Source: Longimycelium tulufanense
GTDB taxonomy: Bacteria; Actinomycetota; Actinomycetes; Mycobacteriales; Pseudonocardiaceae
Length of the DNA: 49,522 bases
Reading direction: 5' to 3'
NCBI RefSeq assembly: GCF_014645795.1
Contig: NZ_BMMK01000038.1
Span: forward strand, 1 to 49,522
Shown here: positions 24,514 through 33,028 of the stretch, one piece after another
Layout: each line of letters opens with the position of its first letter
Numbering within the stretch: the stretch's first letter is position 1
The notes under the pieces: generated by a model
What the model was told of the DNA's origin: nothing
The model's database searches: none
The model's input: only the letters and a program-made list of their open reading frames with translations
Program-made: the position numbers and the translations under genes

Positions 24514-24801
24514 TCAGGGTGTGTCGTGGGTGCGGCCCAGGATGTAGTCGGCGACCCCGTTCGCGGCGAAACGCACATCGTGGCCGACCGTGTCGAGACT
24601 GCGCGAGACGGCGTCCAGGAGCTCCGCGACGGCGTAGCCCACGTACTCGCTGAGGGGATGGTCGGGCTGGCGGTAGCGTGCGAGGTCGGTGGCCTCCCGA
24701 AGTCGTGTGGCGGCGTCGCGGAGGCGTTGGGCGTCCTCTCGGTCGCGCCAGGAGCGGGTCGTCACGTGCCCAAGGGTGGAGGGTGTCGGATGGTGCGGCA
24801 T
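24514..24801 (-). CDS. small helical protein, unknown
   Basis: A 95-residue protein from ATG 24801, with a GGGGA site further off than usual. It is helical with charged surfaces (DREDAQRLRDAATRLREATDLARY, EYVGYAVAELLDAVSRSLDTVG). It sits between two DNA-binding genes. Its sequence resembles hypothetical proteins of actinophage control regions but has no motif I can name. Confidence 0.65.
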   Translation of the reverse strand: MPHHPTPSTLGHVTTRSWRDREDAQRLRDAATRLREATDLARYRQPDHPLSEYVGYAVAELLDAVSRSLDTVGHDVRFAANGVADYILGRTHDTP

Positions 24802-24836
24802 CTCGGCGTCTGTCCCCGAGTCGCACGCGCCAGCGG

Positions 24837-25091
24837 CTATTCCGGGGTGGCGCTCCTGAGTACTTCGGTGACGTTGCGCCGGTCGATGCCGGCGGCGTCG
24901 GCGAGGTGCTGACCGGTGGCGCCGGCGCGCCTGGCATCCAGCATGGCCTTGTTGCGTTGCGCGCGGACCGCGGCGACGCGGGCCTCCAGGTCGGCGAGTT
25001 CGTCGGCGAGTACTCGGACCCGGGCGAGTTCGCGTTCCGGTCGGGGGCTGGGCTTGGGGCACACGGTGGGTTCCTGGCTTTTCCTCGACAC
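24837..25091 (-). CDS. small coiled-coil/HTH DNA-binding protein
   Basis: An 84-residue protein from GTG 25091 with an AAGG site; the frame is open 62 codons further to a TTG, without ribosome site. Residues 15-50 form a coiled coil (RVLADELADLEARVAAVRAQRNKAM). Residues 52-80 form a helix-turn-helix (AGATGQHLADAAGIDRRNVTEVL). The plan is that of a small helical regulator, first in its operon. Confidence 0.7.
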   Translation of the reverse strand: MSRKSQEPTVCPKPSPRPERELARVRVLADELADLEARVAAVRAQRNKAMLDARRAGATGQHLADAAGIDRRNVTEVLRSATPE

Positions 25092-25494
25092 TGCCGACCT
25101 TGACGGCCGGGAACCCAGGACCCGCACGGCCACAACTACGCCGTCCGCGTGTTCACCACAGCCCGACGGCGTGGTGTCTGGGGAACGGGGGACTGGTGAG
25201 ACCACCCCCGCCGGCCATACCATCGTGGAACGCGGGACACGCAGCGACACGACGTTCTCCTGGGCAACGGCGCCCAAGGTTGTTCTGCGGGTTCACCGTG
25301 CCCGGATCGTCTGACTAATGGGGCCGGTGCCGGGACAGGCCCCGCGCCATACCGGCGGCGCACGCCACCGCGATGGCTCCCCCTCGTCGGGGAGGGCCGT
25401 TGCTTCGTCCAAATTGGCGAACGGTCGCCGTGGGAGAGCACGTCCCGGCGGCTGTCGTCACCCCCGATAGCGTTGGAAAGGACGGGCCACCGCC
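25092..25494. other. 403-bp stretch without a clear gene
   Basis: Short readings are open on both strands. One plus-strand reading from GTG 25171 to TGA 25316 has moderate G/C third-position bias, but no ribosome site and no recognisable sequence. A weak hairpin (CTCCCC...GGGGAG) lies near 25380. The stretch must hold promoters for the divergent small regulators and for the gene whose remnant begins at 25495. Confidence 0.4.
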
Positions 25495-25786
25495 ATGAGA
25501 CGATTCGAAGACCCGCCTCCTGTCCACGGCCGCCGCCATCCTCCTCGGCGGGCTGCTGGGCGCCGCCGCACCCGATCACGCCGCCGGCAGAGGCCAATCT
25601 CGAATGCAGGTTCAACGCCGACATTGCTGTCGAGTTGAACGGTGGCGGAAACAGCACCCGGGTCAGTGGCACCGGGGTGGGATGCAAGTCCCCAGCAACT
25701 CTGCACTGAACCTGTGGTCGGTGAACGTCCAAGTGGACACCAGGCAGGAGGTGCTGGTTGGCGACGCGGCTGTTCACCGACGAGCA
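25495..25786 (+). pseudogene. remnant of a secreted-protein gene with several frameshifts
   Basis: ATG 25495 has a GGAAAGGAC site. Reading MRRF then shifting one base gives KTRLLSTAAAILLGGLLG followed by AAAPDHAA, a textbook signal peptide. A second shift gives AEANLECRFNADIAVELNGG and NSTRVSGTGVGCKSP, and a third gives SNSALNLWSVNVQVDTRQEV. All three pieces look like consecutive parts of one exported protein with a Cys pair. No single frame is open for more than about 50 codons. I read this as a decayed host- or element-encoded secreted protein; the family is not identified. Confidence 0.7.
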
Positions 25787-25803
25787 GCAAGCGTGCTCAA
25801 GGG

Positions 25804-25839
25804 GTCGCCTGGTTCACTCACGTCGCCTGGTTCACTCAC
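25804..25839 (+). repeat. tandem 18-bp direct repeat ahead of the large cargo gene
   Basis: GTCGCCTGGTTCACTCAC occurs twice head to tail with no mismatch, ending 20 bp before the ATG of the 1050-residue gene. It could be an operator for that gene or a slippage duplication next to the decayed gene. Confidence 0.75.
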
Positions 25840-25859
25840 GTGGAGAGGGGTGGGGGTCC

Positions 25860-28800
25860 ATGGAGGATCTCTTCCGTCTTGTTCTCGTTCGTCCCGCCGT
25901 TGCTCAGGATCCAGGCAATCTGAGCATCGTCCTCAAGCAAGATTCCGACTACCAAGAAGCGCTGCGCGTCGCGATCCGCGACGGCAGGGGGCGTGACGGT
26001 CTGGAAGAGGTCAGCACTGCCTATGTCGTCGGTGAGGAGTTCCTCGGCGACCCGGCAGCCCATCCGCTGCATCGCCAGCTGGCCGACCTGGATGCCCGAC
26101 TCGGGCAGCTGGCCGCCGATCAACATGTCAGACCGCAGCATGTGACGAATGCGGTCCGTGCAGCCTTCGACGCCACGCCGTCGCAAGTGGTGGCCAGCGA
26201 GGAGTTCAAGCAAGCACGGACCCGGCTGCGGGACAGCGTGGTCGCCATCAAGCTGCTTCAGCGGGAGCACTCGCGGCCGATCGAACAACTCGCCGGCCAG
26301 CTGCGCACCATGGAAGTCATCGTACGCGCTGCCGAGGATTCCGAGTTCCCCGCCAATGCTGAGCATCTGCGCCGGGCATGGAAGCGGTCGTTGCAGCTTC
26401 CGATGGACCTGGGCCTGCGGTCGAGGTTGTCCACTCGCGAGGCCAGGGCGGAACAGGCCCGGTTCCGTGAGCAGGCCCTGGCGGAGCGGCAGCGCCGCAT
26501 AGCGGAACTGCTGACCAGGCATGAACAGCTTCGCAGCGCGATCGCCGAGCTCGCTACTCTGCCGGCCAAGCACTTTCGGGTTTCCCCGCAAGTGGCGAGC
26601 GGCGCGATCGCACCACCTGCATCGCTTGAATTGGTCAACGCGGTCAGTAATTTCGGCAGGTACGCCGACACTGTGCGAGCGCTGAATATCAAGCAACTAC
26701 AACAGACGACCGGCGGGACCACGGACGGCGTGGACCGGAGCGCCTCCGAGTCGGGCGCAGTCGAAGGCGCCTCCGAACCCGCGACCGGCGAAGCCGGACC
26801 CGACGGGGTGACAGCTCTGGCCACGGCGCTGGTGAAGACCGGACCCGCGGTACTCGGCGGCCGATCGGCATTCACTGTGCCGGACATCACCGAGGTCGGG
26901 TTCGTGTTGGATCCTGGCGTGACCCAGGTGCTGTCGAGGCAAACCCAGCAACTGCTCACCGAGCGCCGCCTCGAACCGACCCAGATGCCGCTTGACCGGA
27001 TCACTGGTGAGCTAGAGCGCGAGCTGGTCACCACGGTCGAGGAGCTGGAGCGGATCGCCGGTCACCCGGAGAAGCGGTCGATCCGATTCATCGGAGACAC
27101 GACGGTCATCACGAAAACGCCCATCACCAAAGGGTGGGGCGAGCTGGGCACTGGAGGCTTCGTTGGCTTGCCTGATTTTGTCCTGCCTGGAAGCATCCCG
27201 CGGACCAAGGGCGCGGTCGCGCCGGCCGGCGTAGCCGACCTCCTGCTGGTGAAGCAACAGCTTGTCCGGTACGAAGGCGCCGATGTAGCGCACATCGAGA
27301 ACGTCCTGAAGGGCGAGGGCAAACTGCGCGAGCATGTCCGCCGGGAGGAGACCGAGGTCGTCACCGTCGAGGAGACCGAGGTTTCGACGTCAGAGGAACA
27401 CGAGCTGGAGACCGCCGACCGGTTCGAGATGACCCGAGAGAGCAGCCAGACCATCAAGGAGGACATCGCCTTCAAGGCCGGACTCCAGGTGTCGGGGAAG
27501 TACGGCCCGGTGGTGGAGTTCTCTGCCTCGGCAGAAGGATCGTACTCTCGAAGCAAAGAGGAAGCCACCAAATCCGCGACCACCTTCTCGCAGGACATCA
27601 CCGAACGGACCGCCCGAAAGATTGCCGAGCGCCGCCTCACCCGGGTGACGACCCGAACCACCACCGAAACCACCGACACCAACAAGCACGAGCTGAACAA
27701 CGTCGGTGGCGATGAGCACATCGCCGGGGTTTATCAATGGGTCAACAAGGTGTACCAGGCCCAGATGTTCAACTACGGCGTGCGGGCGATGTTCGACTTC
27801 ATGGTTCCCCAGCCCGCGGCATTCCTCATCGCGACGATGCAGCAGGCGCACACACAGGCGACCACACTCACCAAACCCGCCGCGTTCACCCTCACGCCGA
27901 CGCAGATCAACGAGAGCAACTACGCCTACTGGGTGAAGGTGACGGAGGCGACCGGGGTCGAGCCGCCTCCCGAGCTGTACCGGACCAAGTCAGCAGAGTT
28001 CAAGGCTGGCGGCGGCGAGGAAAAGCAGAACTACAACCACGCCGGTCAGATCACCATCGACGAGGGCTACCGTGCGGTGTACGGCTCCGTCGGCGCCCTG
28101 CGGAACATCTGGAAAGATGACGCCACGGTCGACCTGGTGCTGGGCCGCCGGACGCACCGGATGAGGGAAGGCGACTGGCGGTGGACCACCACGCTCGACG
28201 ACGAACGGGACTCGATCCCCTACGCCCTCGATACGTTCCACTGCTCGCAGGTCGCGGTGGCGATCGAAGTCAAGACTCAACGCACCAGCCGGGCGATGGA
28301 CAAGTGGCGGCTGGACACGCACGCCAAACTCACCGAGGCACACCAACGTCAGGTGGCCGACTATGAGGAGAAGCTGGCGCAGCTGGAGCTGGAATCCGGT
28401 GTCGCGATCCGCGGTCGGAACCCGGCGGCGAATCAGGCGCTCATCAGGGCGGAGCTGAAGAAGAACTGCATCAGCATCATCACCGACCAGCATTTCGACC
28501 TGTTCGACGCGATCAACACCTCGCCGACCAATGGGCTACCGCAGATCGACGTCTCCGAGGCGGAGATTGAAGGGTCGTACGTCCGATTCTTCGAGCAGGC
28601 CTTCGAGTGGGAGCACATGTCCTGGGTGACGTATCCGTACTTCTGGGGGCAGAAGTCGCAGTGGGATGAGGCGATTGGCTACGCCGACCCCGATCCGCTG
28701 TTCGAGGAGTTCCTGAAGGCAGGCTACTGCCGGGTCACCGTGCCGGCGAGGCTAGGCTTCGAAGGCGCGATCGACCATTTCCTCACCTTCGGAGAGATCT

Positions 28801-29012
28801 GGAACGGCGGCCCGCTGCCGCCGATCTCCAGCCCGCTCTACCTGCCGATCGCCGACGAGCTCGCTGAGCGACTTGACCGACCCGGCGACGAAGTCCCGCA
28901 AGGGAATCCGTGGCCGGTTCGGGTGCCGACGTCATTGGTGAAGCTGCGGGCCGACGACAAGCTGCCGCGCTGGAAGCAAAACGACGATGGAGAGTGGGTC
29001 GAAGAAGACTGA
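25860..29012 (+). CDS. large cargo protein of unknown function
   Basis: A 1050-residue protein from ATG 25860, preceded by a G-rich site; the frame is open 34 codons upstream through the tandem repeat. Residues 70-270 are a long charged helical region (LAERQRRIAELLTRHEQL). A linker follows at about 290-330. Residues 490-620 alternate Glu/Thr/Val and Ser/Thr in beta-like runs (EETEVVTVEETEVST, GKYGPVVEFSASAEGSYS, RVTTRTTTETTDTNKH). The C-terminal third has further conserved-looking blocks (YQWVNKVYQAQMFNYG, MVPQPAAFLI, YFWGQKSQWDEAI). There is no signal peptide or membrane helix. Similar proteins seem widespread and uncharacterised. It sits 13 bp before a toxin-like gene, so they form a unit. 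Confidence 0.85.
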   Translation: MEDLFRLVLVRPAVAQDPGNLSIVLKQDSDYQEALRVAIRDGRGRDGLEEVSTAYVVGEEFLGDPAAHPLHRQLADLDARLGQLAADQHVRPQHVTNAVRAAFDATPSQVVASEEFKQARTRLRDSVVAIKLLQREHSRPIEQLAGQLRTMEVIVRAAEDSEFPANAEHLRRAWKRSLQLPMDLGLRSRLSTREARAEQARFREQALAERQRRIAELLTRHEQLRSAIAELATLPAKHFRVSPQVASGAIAPPASLELVNAVSNFGRYADTVRALNIKQLQQTTGGTTDGVDRSASESGAVEGASEPATGEAGPDGVTALATALVKTGPAVLGGRSAFTVPDITEVGFVLDPGVTQVLSRQTQQLLTERRLEPTQMPLDRITGELERELVTTVEELERIAGHPEKRSIRFIGDTTVITKTPITKGWGELGTGGFVGLPDFVLPGSIPRTKGAVAPAGVADLLLVKQQLVRYEGADVAHIENVLKGEGKLREHVRREETEVVTVEETEVSTSEEHELETADRFEMTRESSQTIKEDIAFKAGLQVSGKYGPVVEFSASAEGSYSRSKEEATKSATTFSQDITERTARKIAERRLTRVTTRTTTETTDTNKHELNNVGGDEHIAGVYQWVNKVYQAQMFNYGVRAMFDFMVPQPAAFLIATMQQAHTQATTLTKPAAFTLTPTQINESNYAYWVKVTEATGVEPPPELYRTKSAEFKAGGGEEKQNYNHAGQITIDEGYRAVYGSVGALRNIWKDDATVDLVLGRRTHRMREGDWRWTTTLDDERDSIPYALDTFHCSQVAVAIEVKTQRTSRAMDKWRLDTHAKLTEAHQRQVADYEEKLAQLELESGVAIRGRNPAANQALIRAELKKNCISIITDQHFDLFDAINTSPTNGLPQIDVSEAEIEGSYVRFFEQAFEWEHMSWVTYPYFWGQKSQWDEAIGYADPDPLFEEFLKAGYCRVTVPARLGFEGAIDHFLTFGEIWNGGPLPPISSPLYLPIADELAERLDRPGDEVPQGNPWPVRVPTSLVKLRADDKLPRWKQNDDGEWVEED

Positions 29013-29025
29013 CGAGGAGTAGGCC

Positions 29026-30885
29026 GTGGGCACCATCGCACCGTACAAGGCCATACTCGCCCAGCAGGAGGCAAAGTTCCGCAAACTCCTCCTCGGCGGC
29101 AAGGAGAGCGCCTTCGGCCTCGCCCTGCAGCGGACGGTCATCGACATCCTGCGCTCCGAGCTAGCTCACCCGAAATCAGTACTGGTGTGGGACTCGATGG
29201 GGCCGGACCCGAAGTTCGGCGTCACCGGCCCGCCCCGTTGGGTGCTCTCCGCACAGGAGAAGGCGCACAACCGGATCAGCCCGCACTACATGACGCCGGA
29301 ACAGCTTGCCCGCAAGTGGGATGAGTATCGGGACCTGCGGCTCGAGATGTTGAAGTGGGGTCAGGTCAAGCCGCGCGTGATCAAGGATAAGCAGCGTGGC
29401 ATCCAGTACCTCATCCTCGGTGCCGATCCACTGGTGGGCAAGATCATGCGGATCCTGTCCGACGAACTTGACGTCTGGGTCCGCGCACAGCCGAACACCA
29501 GGACCCTGGCCACCGACTCGCCTATGGTCGGCTTGGCCAAGATGCTCCACGAGCGGCCAGACCTGAGCATGCTGCTCCGGATCGCCCAGACCCTGCCGCT
29601 CGATGTCGAGGTCAGCTCGATCCCGGTGGACCGACCGGCTTTCGTCGAGGCGATCGAACTCGCGGTCGGCCTGATCCCGGTGGTCGGGAACGTGGTCGCG
29701 GCCTACGAGGCGTGGGCCGGTGAGGACCTGTTCGGCTACAAGCTCAGCGATGTCGAACGCGGTGTCCTGGCCGCTTCGGTCCTGCTGCCGACCGCGGGTC
29801 GTCTGGTCAAGGGCGGTCGCGCGCTCTACACCGAGGCTCGGCTGGTCTCCATGTACGGCAAGGACGCGGCCGCCTGGGCCCGGGCCACCGGGGCCAGCGG
29901 GCGCGGCTTGGCCCGTCGCGATGCGCTCGGCGTCGTGGGTCGGGCCGAGCAGACCATTCGCGGCGGTTCGTCGCTCACCGGAACCCTGTTGAAGGAGTCG
30001 GCTGACGCGGTGCCCAAGCTCGCCAAGGGCGGCGCGCCGAAGCTGACCACCACGGTGGATCAGGTAACCGCCGATCTGTGGCGCGAGCTGAGCTCGGCTC
30101 ACACCGTGCTCAGGTCCCTCGACGAGCCAGCCCTGGAACGCATCCTGGCCAAGGGGCCGAACGTCGACCACCTGAAAGGCCAGTTGCTGGAGGAACTCGT
30201 CGAGTCCAGACTGGTGCCCTGGCTGTCGACCCGACATGGCGGTTTCGCGCTCGGGATTGCTATCCCGGCAGGGAAGAAGTTGGAATTCATCCCGGGACAC
30301 TTGATCCGCGACGTCAACGGTCGACAGCTCACCGACGGCATTCTGGCGTACCGCGACAGCGGCAACCTGGTGATCGCCGCTGTCTTCGAGGCCAAGGCCG
30401 GCAAGCGGGCGGCCCGCGAACTCAGCCACAGCAAGGGTGGGATCTCCTCGCTCACCAAGGACGAGCTCGCCGAGCTCCGGGCCAACGCCAAGGACGTCTG
30501 GCGGGACCTTCGCGACGAGGCGAAGGCGGCCGGGAAGCCCTTCACCAAGAAGCTGGACGACGTGATGAAGGAGTACGCCCTGAGCGAGCGCGGCGGCCAG
30601 GTCCGGCGCGACATTGAGCGGCTTGCCGAAGCCACCGCTGGCACGTCCAAGATCCGAGTCGGCAGCCAGGAGATTCCGGTGAGGTTCTCGCCGACGAAGA
30701 CGAAGTTCTTCGGCGTGGTCCCCCGCGACCTCTCGGCCAAGACCATCAAGACCCTTGAGGGCCAACTGGCCGCGGAGAAGGTGACATACGAGATCCTTGG
30801 TCTGGACATCACGGCGAGCACCTTGAAACAGATCGCAGCGAAGCTGAAGGAACCCGCCGCCAAGCTGGCCACGGCCGCCCCCTGA
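29026..30885 (+). CDS. polymorphic-toxin-like protein with nuclease motif
   Basis: A 619-residue protein from GTG 29026 with a GAGGAG site. Residues 1-190 are helical and unrecognised. Residues 205-265 resemble the pretoxin TG segment of polymorphic toxins (IELAVGLIPVVGNVVAAYEAW, EDLFGYKLSDVERG). Residues 385-460 have the layout of a PD-(D/E)xK nuclease: a Glu-rich helix (EELVESRL, 389-396), Asp437 in QLTDGIL, then Glu455-Ala-Lys457 in VFEAKAGK. The rest is helical and basic. I infer a DNA- or RNA-cutting toxin. No immunity gene is obvious next to it. It is coupled to the 1050-residue gene. Confidence 0.8.
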   Translation: MGTIAPYKAILAQQEAKFRKLLLGGKESAFGLALQRTVIDILRSELAHPKSVLVWDSMGPDPKFGVTGPPRWVLSAQEKAHNRISPHYMTPEQLARKWDEYRDLRLEMLKWGQVKPRVIKDKQRGIQYLILGADPLVGKIMRILSDELDVWVRAQPNTRTLATDSPMVGLAKMLHERPDLSMLLRIAQTLPLDVEVSSIPVDRPAFVEAIELAVGLIPVVGNVVAAYEAWAGEDLFGYKLSDVERGVLAASVLLPTAGRLVKGGRALYTEARLVSMYGKDAAAWARATGASGRGLARRDALGVVGRAEQTIRGGSSLTGTLLKESADAVPKLAKGGAPKLTTTVDQVTADLWRELSSAHTVLRSLDEPALERILAKGPNVDHLKGQLLEELVESRLVPWLSTRHGGFALGIAIPAGKKLEFIPGHLIRDVNGRQLTDGILAYRDSGNLVIAAVFEAKAGKRAARELSHSKGGISSLTKDELAELRANAKDVWRDLRDEAKAAGKPFTKKLDDVMKEYALSERGGQVRRDIERLAEATAGTSKIRVGSQEIPVRFSPTKTKFFGVVPRDLSAKTIKTLEGQLAAEKVTYEILGLDITASTLKQIAAKLKEPAAKLATAAP

Positions 30886-30976
30886 CGCGCGGTAACCCTC
30901 ACCCACGGCTACATGAAACCCGTTCGAACCGTCAGGCCGGTTGACTGGGACGAACAAGCGGCAGGGGCGACGTGCC

Positions 30977-31582
30977 TCACGCCGTCGTGGTCAGTGTCGC
31001 CATGGCTGCCTCGGCGAACTGTCGGGCTGCCTCACACTTTGGCGGCAGCTCGGACGCCTTGCTTCGGATGATCTGAATCGTGCTGAGCAGGTACTGACCG
31101 TCGGCGACGTCCACGACAATGCCGCAGTTGGAATCCTTGTAGACGGGATGGTCTGGCAAGGTAGTGGCGAGAGTCGGGAAGCCTTGAATGGGCTGCTGCT
31201 CGTCGACTTGTGCGCTCCGGCCGCCCGTACGCCACGCTTCCACGCCCTCGGCCGTCACGGTGGTGATGGTGTAGCTGGCGGCGTTAGTGTTGAAGGTGCA
31301 CTCCGGTGACTTGTACGTCTTACTGGTACCAGTGTGTGGCTCGCGCTCGAAGCCAAACCGGGCTCGTTGCTGGGGAGTGATGAGTTCGCAGGGGTTCTTG
31401 CCGTCGAGCTTGATCTCACGGGGCCGCGTTGGGGTGGTCTTCGGCGTGCTCGTGGTGGTTCGCGGTGCGGGTTCCGTTGGCGTGGTGGTTTGAGGCGTGG
31501 CCGTGCCGTTGGATGAGTTCCCGCATCCAGCGAGCAGGGCGATTGCGATGGTGCTTGCCGTGAGCCAGGTGGTTCGACGCAT
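30977..31582 (-). CDS. DUF3558-type lipoprotein
   Basis: A 201-residue protein from ATG 31582 with a GGAG site. A signal peptide ends in lipobox LLAGC (Cys20). Residues 25-60 are a Thr/Pro-rich spacer. The rest follows DUF3558: NPCELITPQQRARFGFE, PECTFNTNAASYTITTV, and later Cys residues (DSNCGIVV, PPKCEAA) for disulfides. Such lipoproteins are common in Pseudonocardiales and often sit beside ESX-like small proteins, as here. It converges on the toxin gene. Confidence 0.85.
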   Translation of the reverse strand: MRRTTWLTASTIAIALLAGCGNSSNGTATPQTTTPTEPAPRTTTSTPKTTPTRPREIKLDGKNPCELITPQQRARFGFEREPHTGTSKTYKSPECTFNTNAASYTITTVTAEGVEAWRTGGRSAQVDEQQPIQGFPTLATTLPDHPVYKDSNCGIVVDVADGQYLLSTIQIIRSKASELPPKCEAARQFAEAAMATLTTTA

Positions 31583-31590
31583 GGTGGTGT

Positions 31591-31956
31591 TCAGCTCCGC
31601 TGCCGGAAGTCGACCGTGTTCGTGTCCTCGACCAAGCCGTAGGTCTTTGCTGCCTGATCCAACGCATCAATCACGGCGGTCAAACGCTGTACGTAGGCGT
31701 CGGCGACCTCGATGGCGGTGTCGGCGTTCTCCGAGATGGCCTTGGCGGCGTCCTGGCTGACCGGGTCTGCTCCCTGCGGCCGGGCCTTGAGTCCCTCTGC
31801 TTCATTGCGCAGGAAGGTTTGGACCTCGTCGCGAACGTCTTCGAGCTCGCGTTTGAGTTGGAGGACCTTGTCCGGCTGCACCTTCAGCTTGGTTGTGCCT
31901 CCACCGCCGTCCGGTAACGCTCCTGCTGCGTCCGGTCCGGCCGCCATGAACGGCAT
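31591..31956 (-). CDS. ESX/PE-like small helical secreted-type protein
   Basis: A 121-residue protein from ATG 31956 after a G-rich site. A Gly-rich N-terminus precedes two long helices (VLQLKRELEDVRDEVQTFLRNEAEGL and AISENADTAIEVADAYVQRLTAVIDALDQAAKTYG). YGLVE near the C-terminus fits the YxxxD/E export signal of type VII substrates. There is no WxG turn, so it is closer to the PE-like group. It lies 8 bp upstream of the DUF3558 lipoprotein and forms an operon with it. Export through a host ESX system is inferred. Confidence 0.7.
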   Translation of the reverse strand: MPFMAAGPDAAGALPDGGGGTTKLKVQPDKVLQLKRELEDVRDEVQTFLRNEAEGLKARPQGADPVSQDAAKAISENADTAIEVADAYVQRLTAVIDALDQAAKTYGLVEDTNTVDFRQRS

Positions 31957-32112
31957 GAGTCGACCCCCCTCGTCACGCGTTCCGGTAGCTCACCGTAGCA
32001 AGGGCAGCTTTCCCGGAGGGGCAGCCCTGTGCCCGTTGGGGGGTGATGGCAGTCACTCGGGCTGGCGTATTGCGACGTCGGGCCTATTCCGGTGAACGCG
32101 CCTGTGTGGGCG

Positions 32113-32433
32113 TCACGGAGCCCTGCAGTACGCGTCGTGGCTCCGGTGTCGGGGGAGTTCCAGCTCTACTGCACCGAGTACGTACTGCTCGAGTTCGCGG
32201 AGCCGGTGGCGGGTGTCGTTGACGCAGTGGTCGCAGGCGTAGGTGTAGCTGGCGTCCCGGTCGGTGCAGACGAGGCGGATGACGGCCCCTACCTTCGCGT
32301 CTCGCTGGCCGGGTGGGGATGGGGATGGCACAGGGGGTGTACCGTCCGTTCGGCCTCTGTATGAGTCGTCCTCGTGGTGCGGTTGTGGACGCAACAATAG
32401 GCGGTCGACCCGGGTTTTGTTCGCGTGGCGCAT
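32113..32433 (-). CDS. small Cys-containing protein, start uncertain
   Basis: A reading of up to 106 residues. The last 60 codons show strong G/C third-position bias and a CDHC pair (CTDRDASYTYACDHCVNDTRHRLRELEQY), so they are probably coding. The first 45 codons are not biased, and no ribosome site is seen, so the true start is unknown or the gene is truncated at its 5' end. It is isolated between the lipoprotein operon and the transfer genes. Function unknown. Confidence 0.42.
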   Translation of the reverse strand: MRHANKTRVDRLLLRPQPHHEDDSYRGRTDGTPPVPSPSPPGQRDAKVGAVIRLVCTDRDASYTYACDHCVNDTRHRLRELEQYVLGAVELELPRHRSHDAYCRAP

Positions 32434-32661
32434 CCGTGTTCGGACGCTGTTTTTCTCTTAGTCTTACAGTTTTGTTGGTAGAGGTGCCGTGTGTCGACTA
32501 GTGGGCGCGTTTTGGGATCTTCAACATTGCGCCACCTGGGGGATTTTGTGGCTTTCTTGGTGGGGGATCGATGCAGGTCAGAGACGTGGGAGAATTGGAA
32601 AAGGCGCTGGCAGCGTGCTTGCTCCTGTCCAACTCTGGACGCGCTGCGCTTTACTGCATCC

Positions 32662-32943
32662 ATGACTCGACGTGAGGTGAAGAAGCGTTCGGCGAAGCGC
32701 ATCACGCGTCTTCTTCCCGCGGCCGGACTCAATTCTGACACGGATGCGTTGATGCGGGCGGCGCGCCGCTGCGCGACCGACGCGGACCTGGCCCGAACGG
32801 TCCTTCGCCTCATCGTCGTGGAGTTGCGCCGACGCGGATTGAGTGTCCGCCAGGTCGAGGCGGCGACCACTGTTCCGAAGTCGACAGTCCAGCAGTGGGC
32901 GCAGGCGACAGCCACCGCTTCGGGGGTGGCTCGCGTGGCGTAG
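32662..32943 (+). CDS. small helix-turn-helix protein
   Basis: A 93-residue protein from ATG 32662. GTG 32677 and an upstream start at 32491 are in the same frame. A basic N-terminus precedes helices and a C-terminal helix-turn-helix (VELRRRGLSVRQVEAATTVPKSTVQQW). It lies just ahead of the transfer genes and may regulate them, as small DNA-binding proteins do in AICEs. The upstream 230 bp (32434-32661) are less G/C-rich and probably hold promoters. They also hold a 34-codon reading (32572-32675) with a GGGGGATCG site that overlaps this start. Confidence 0.65.
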   Translation: MTRREVKKRSAKRITRLLPAAGLNSDTDALMRAARRCATDADLARTVLRLIVVELRRRGLSVRQVEAATTVPKSTVQQWAQATATASGVARVA

Positions 32944-33028
32944 CCGAACAAGGCGACGGGGCCCTCCCGCCAGAGGACCCCGTCGATGCCCTCCAGCCAG
33001 CTCGAACCCAACAGGAGGACAGGTTCCT

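Noticed and set aside
29176-30957. Minus-strand reading of 593 codons
   Set aside because: Antisense shadow of the toxin gene, which has clear motifs, coding bias and a ribosome site on the plus strand.
30886-30976. GTTCGAAC sequence resembling a tRNA T-loop
   Set aside because: It is a short palindrome without acceptor or anticodon stems.
32572-32675. 34-codon reading with a good ribosome site before the HTH gene
   Set aside because: It overlaps the HTH start in another frame and has no coding bias or recognisable content, so it is mentioned only as a possible leader peptide.
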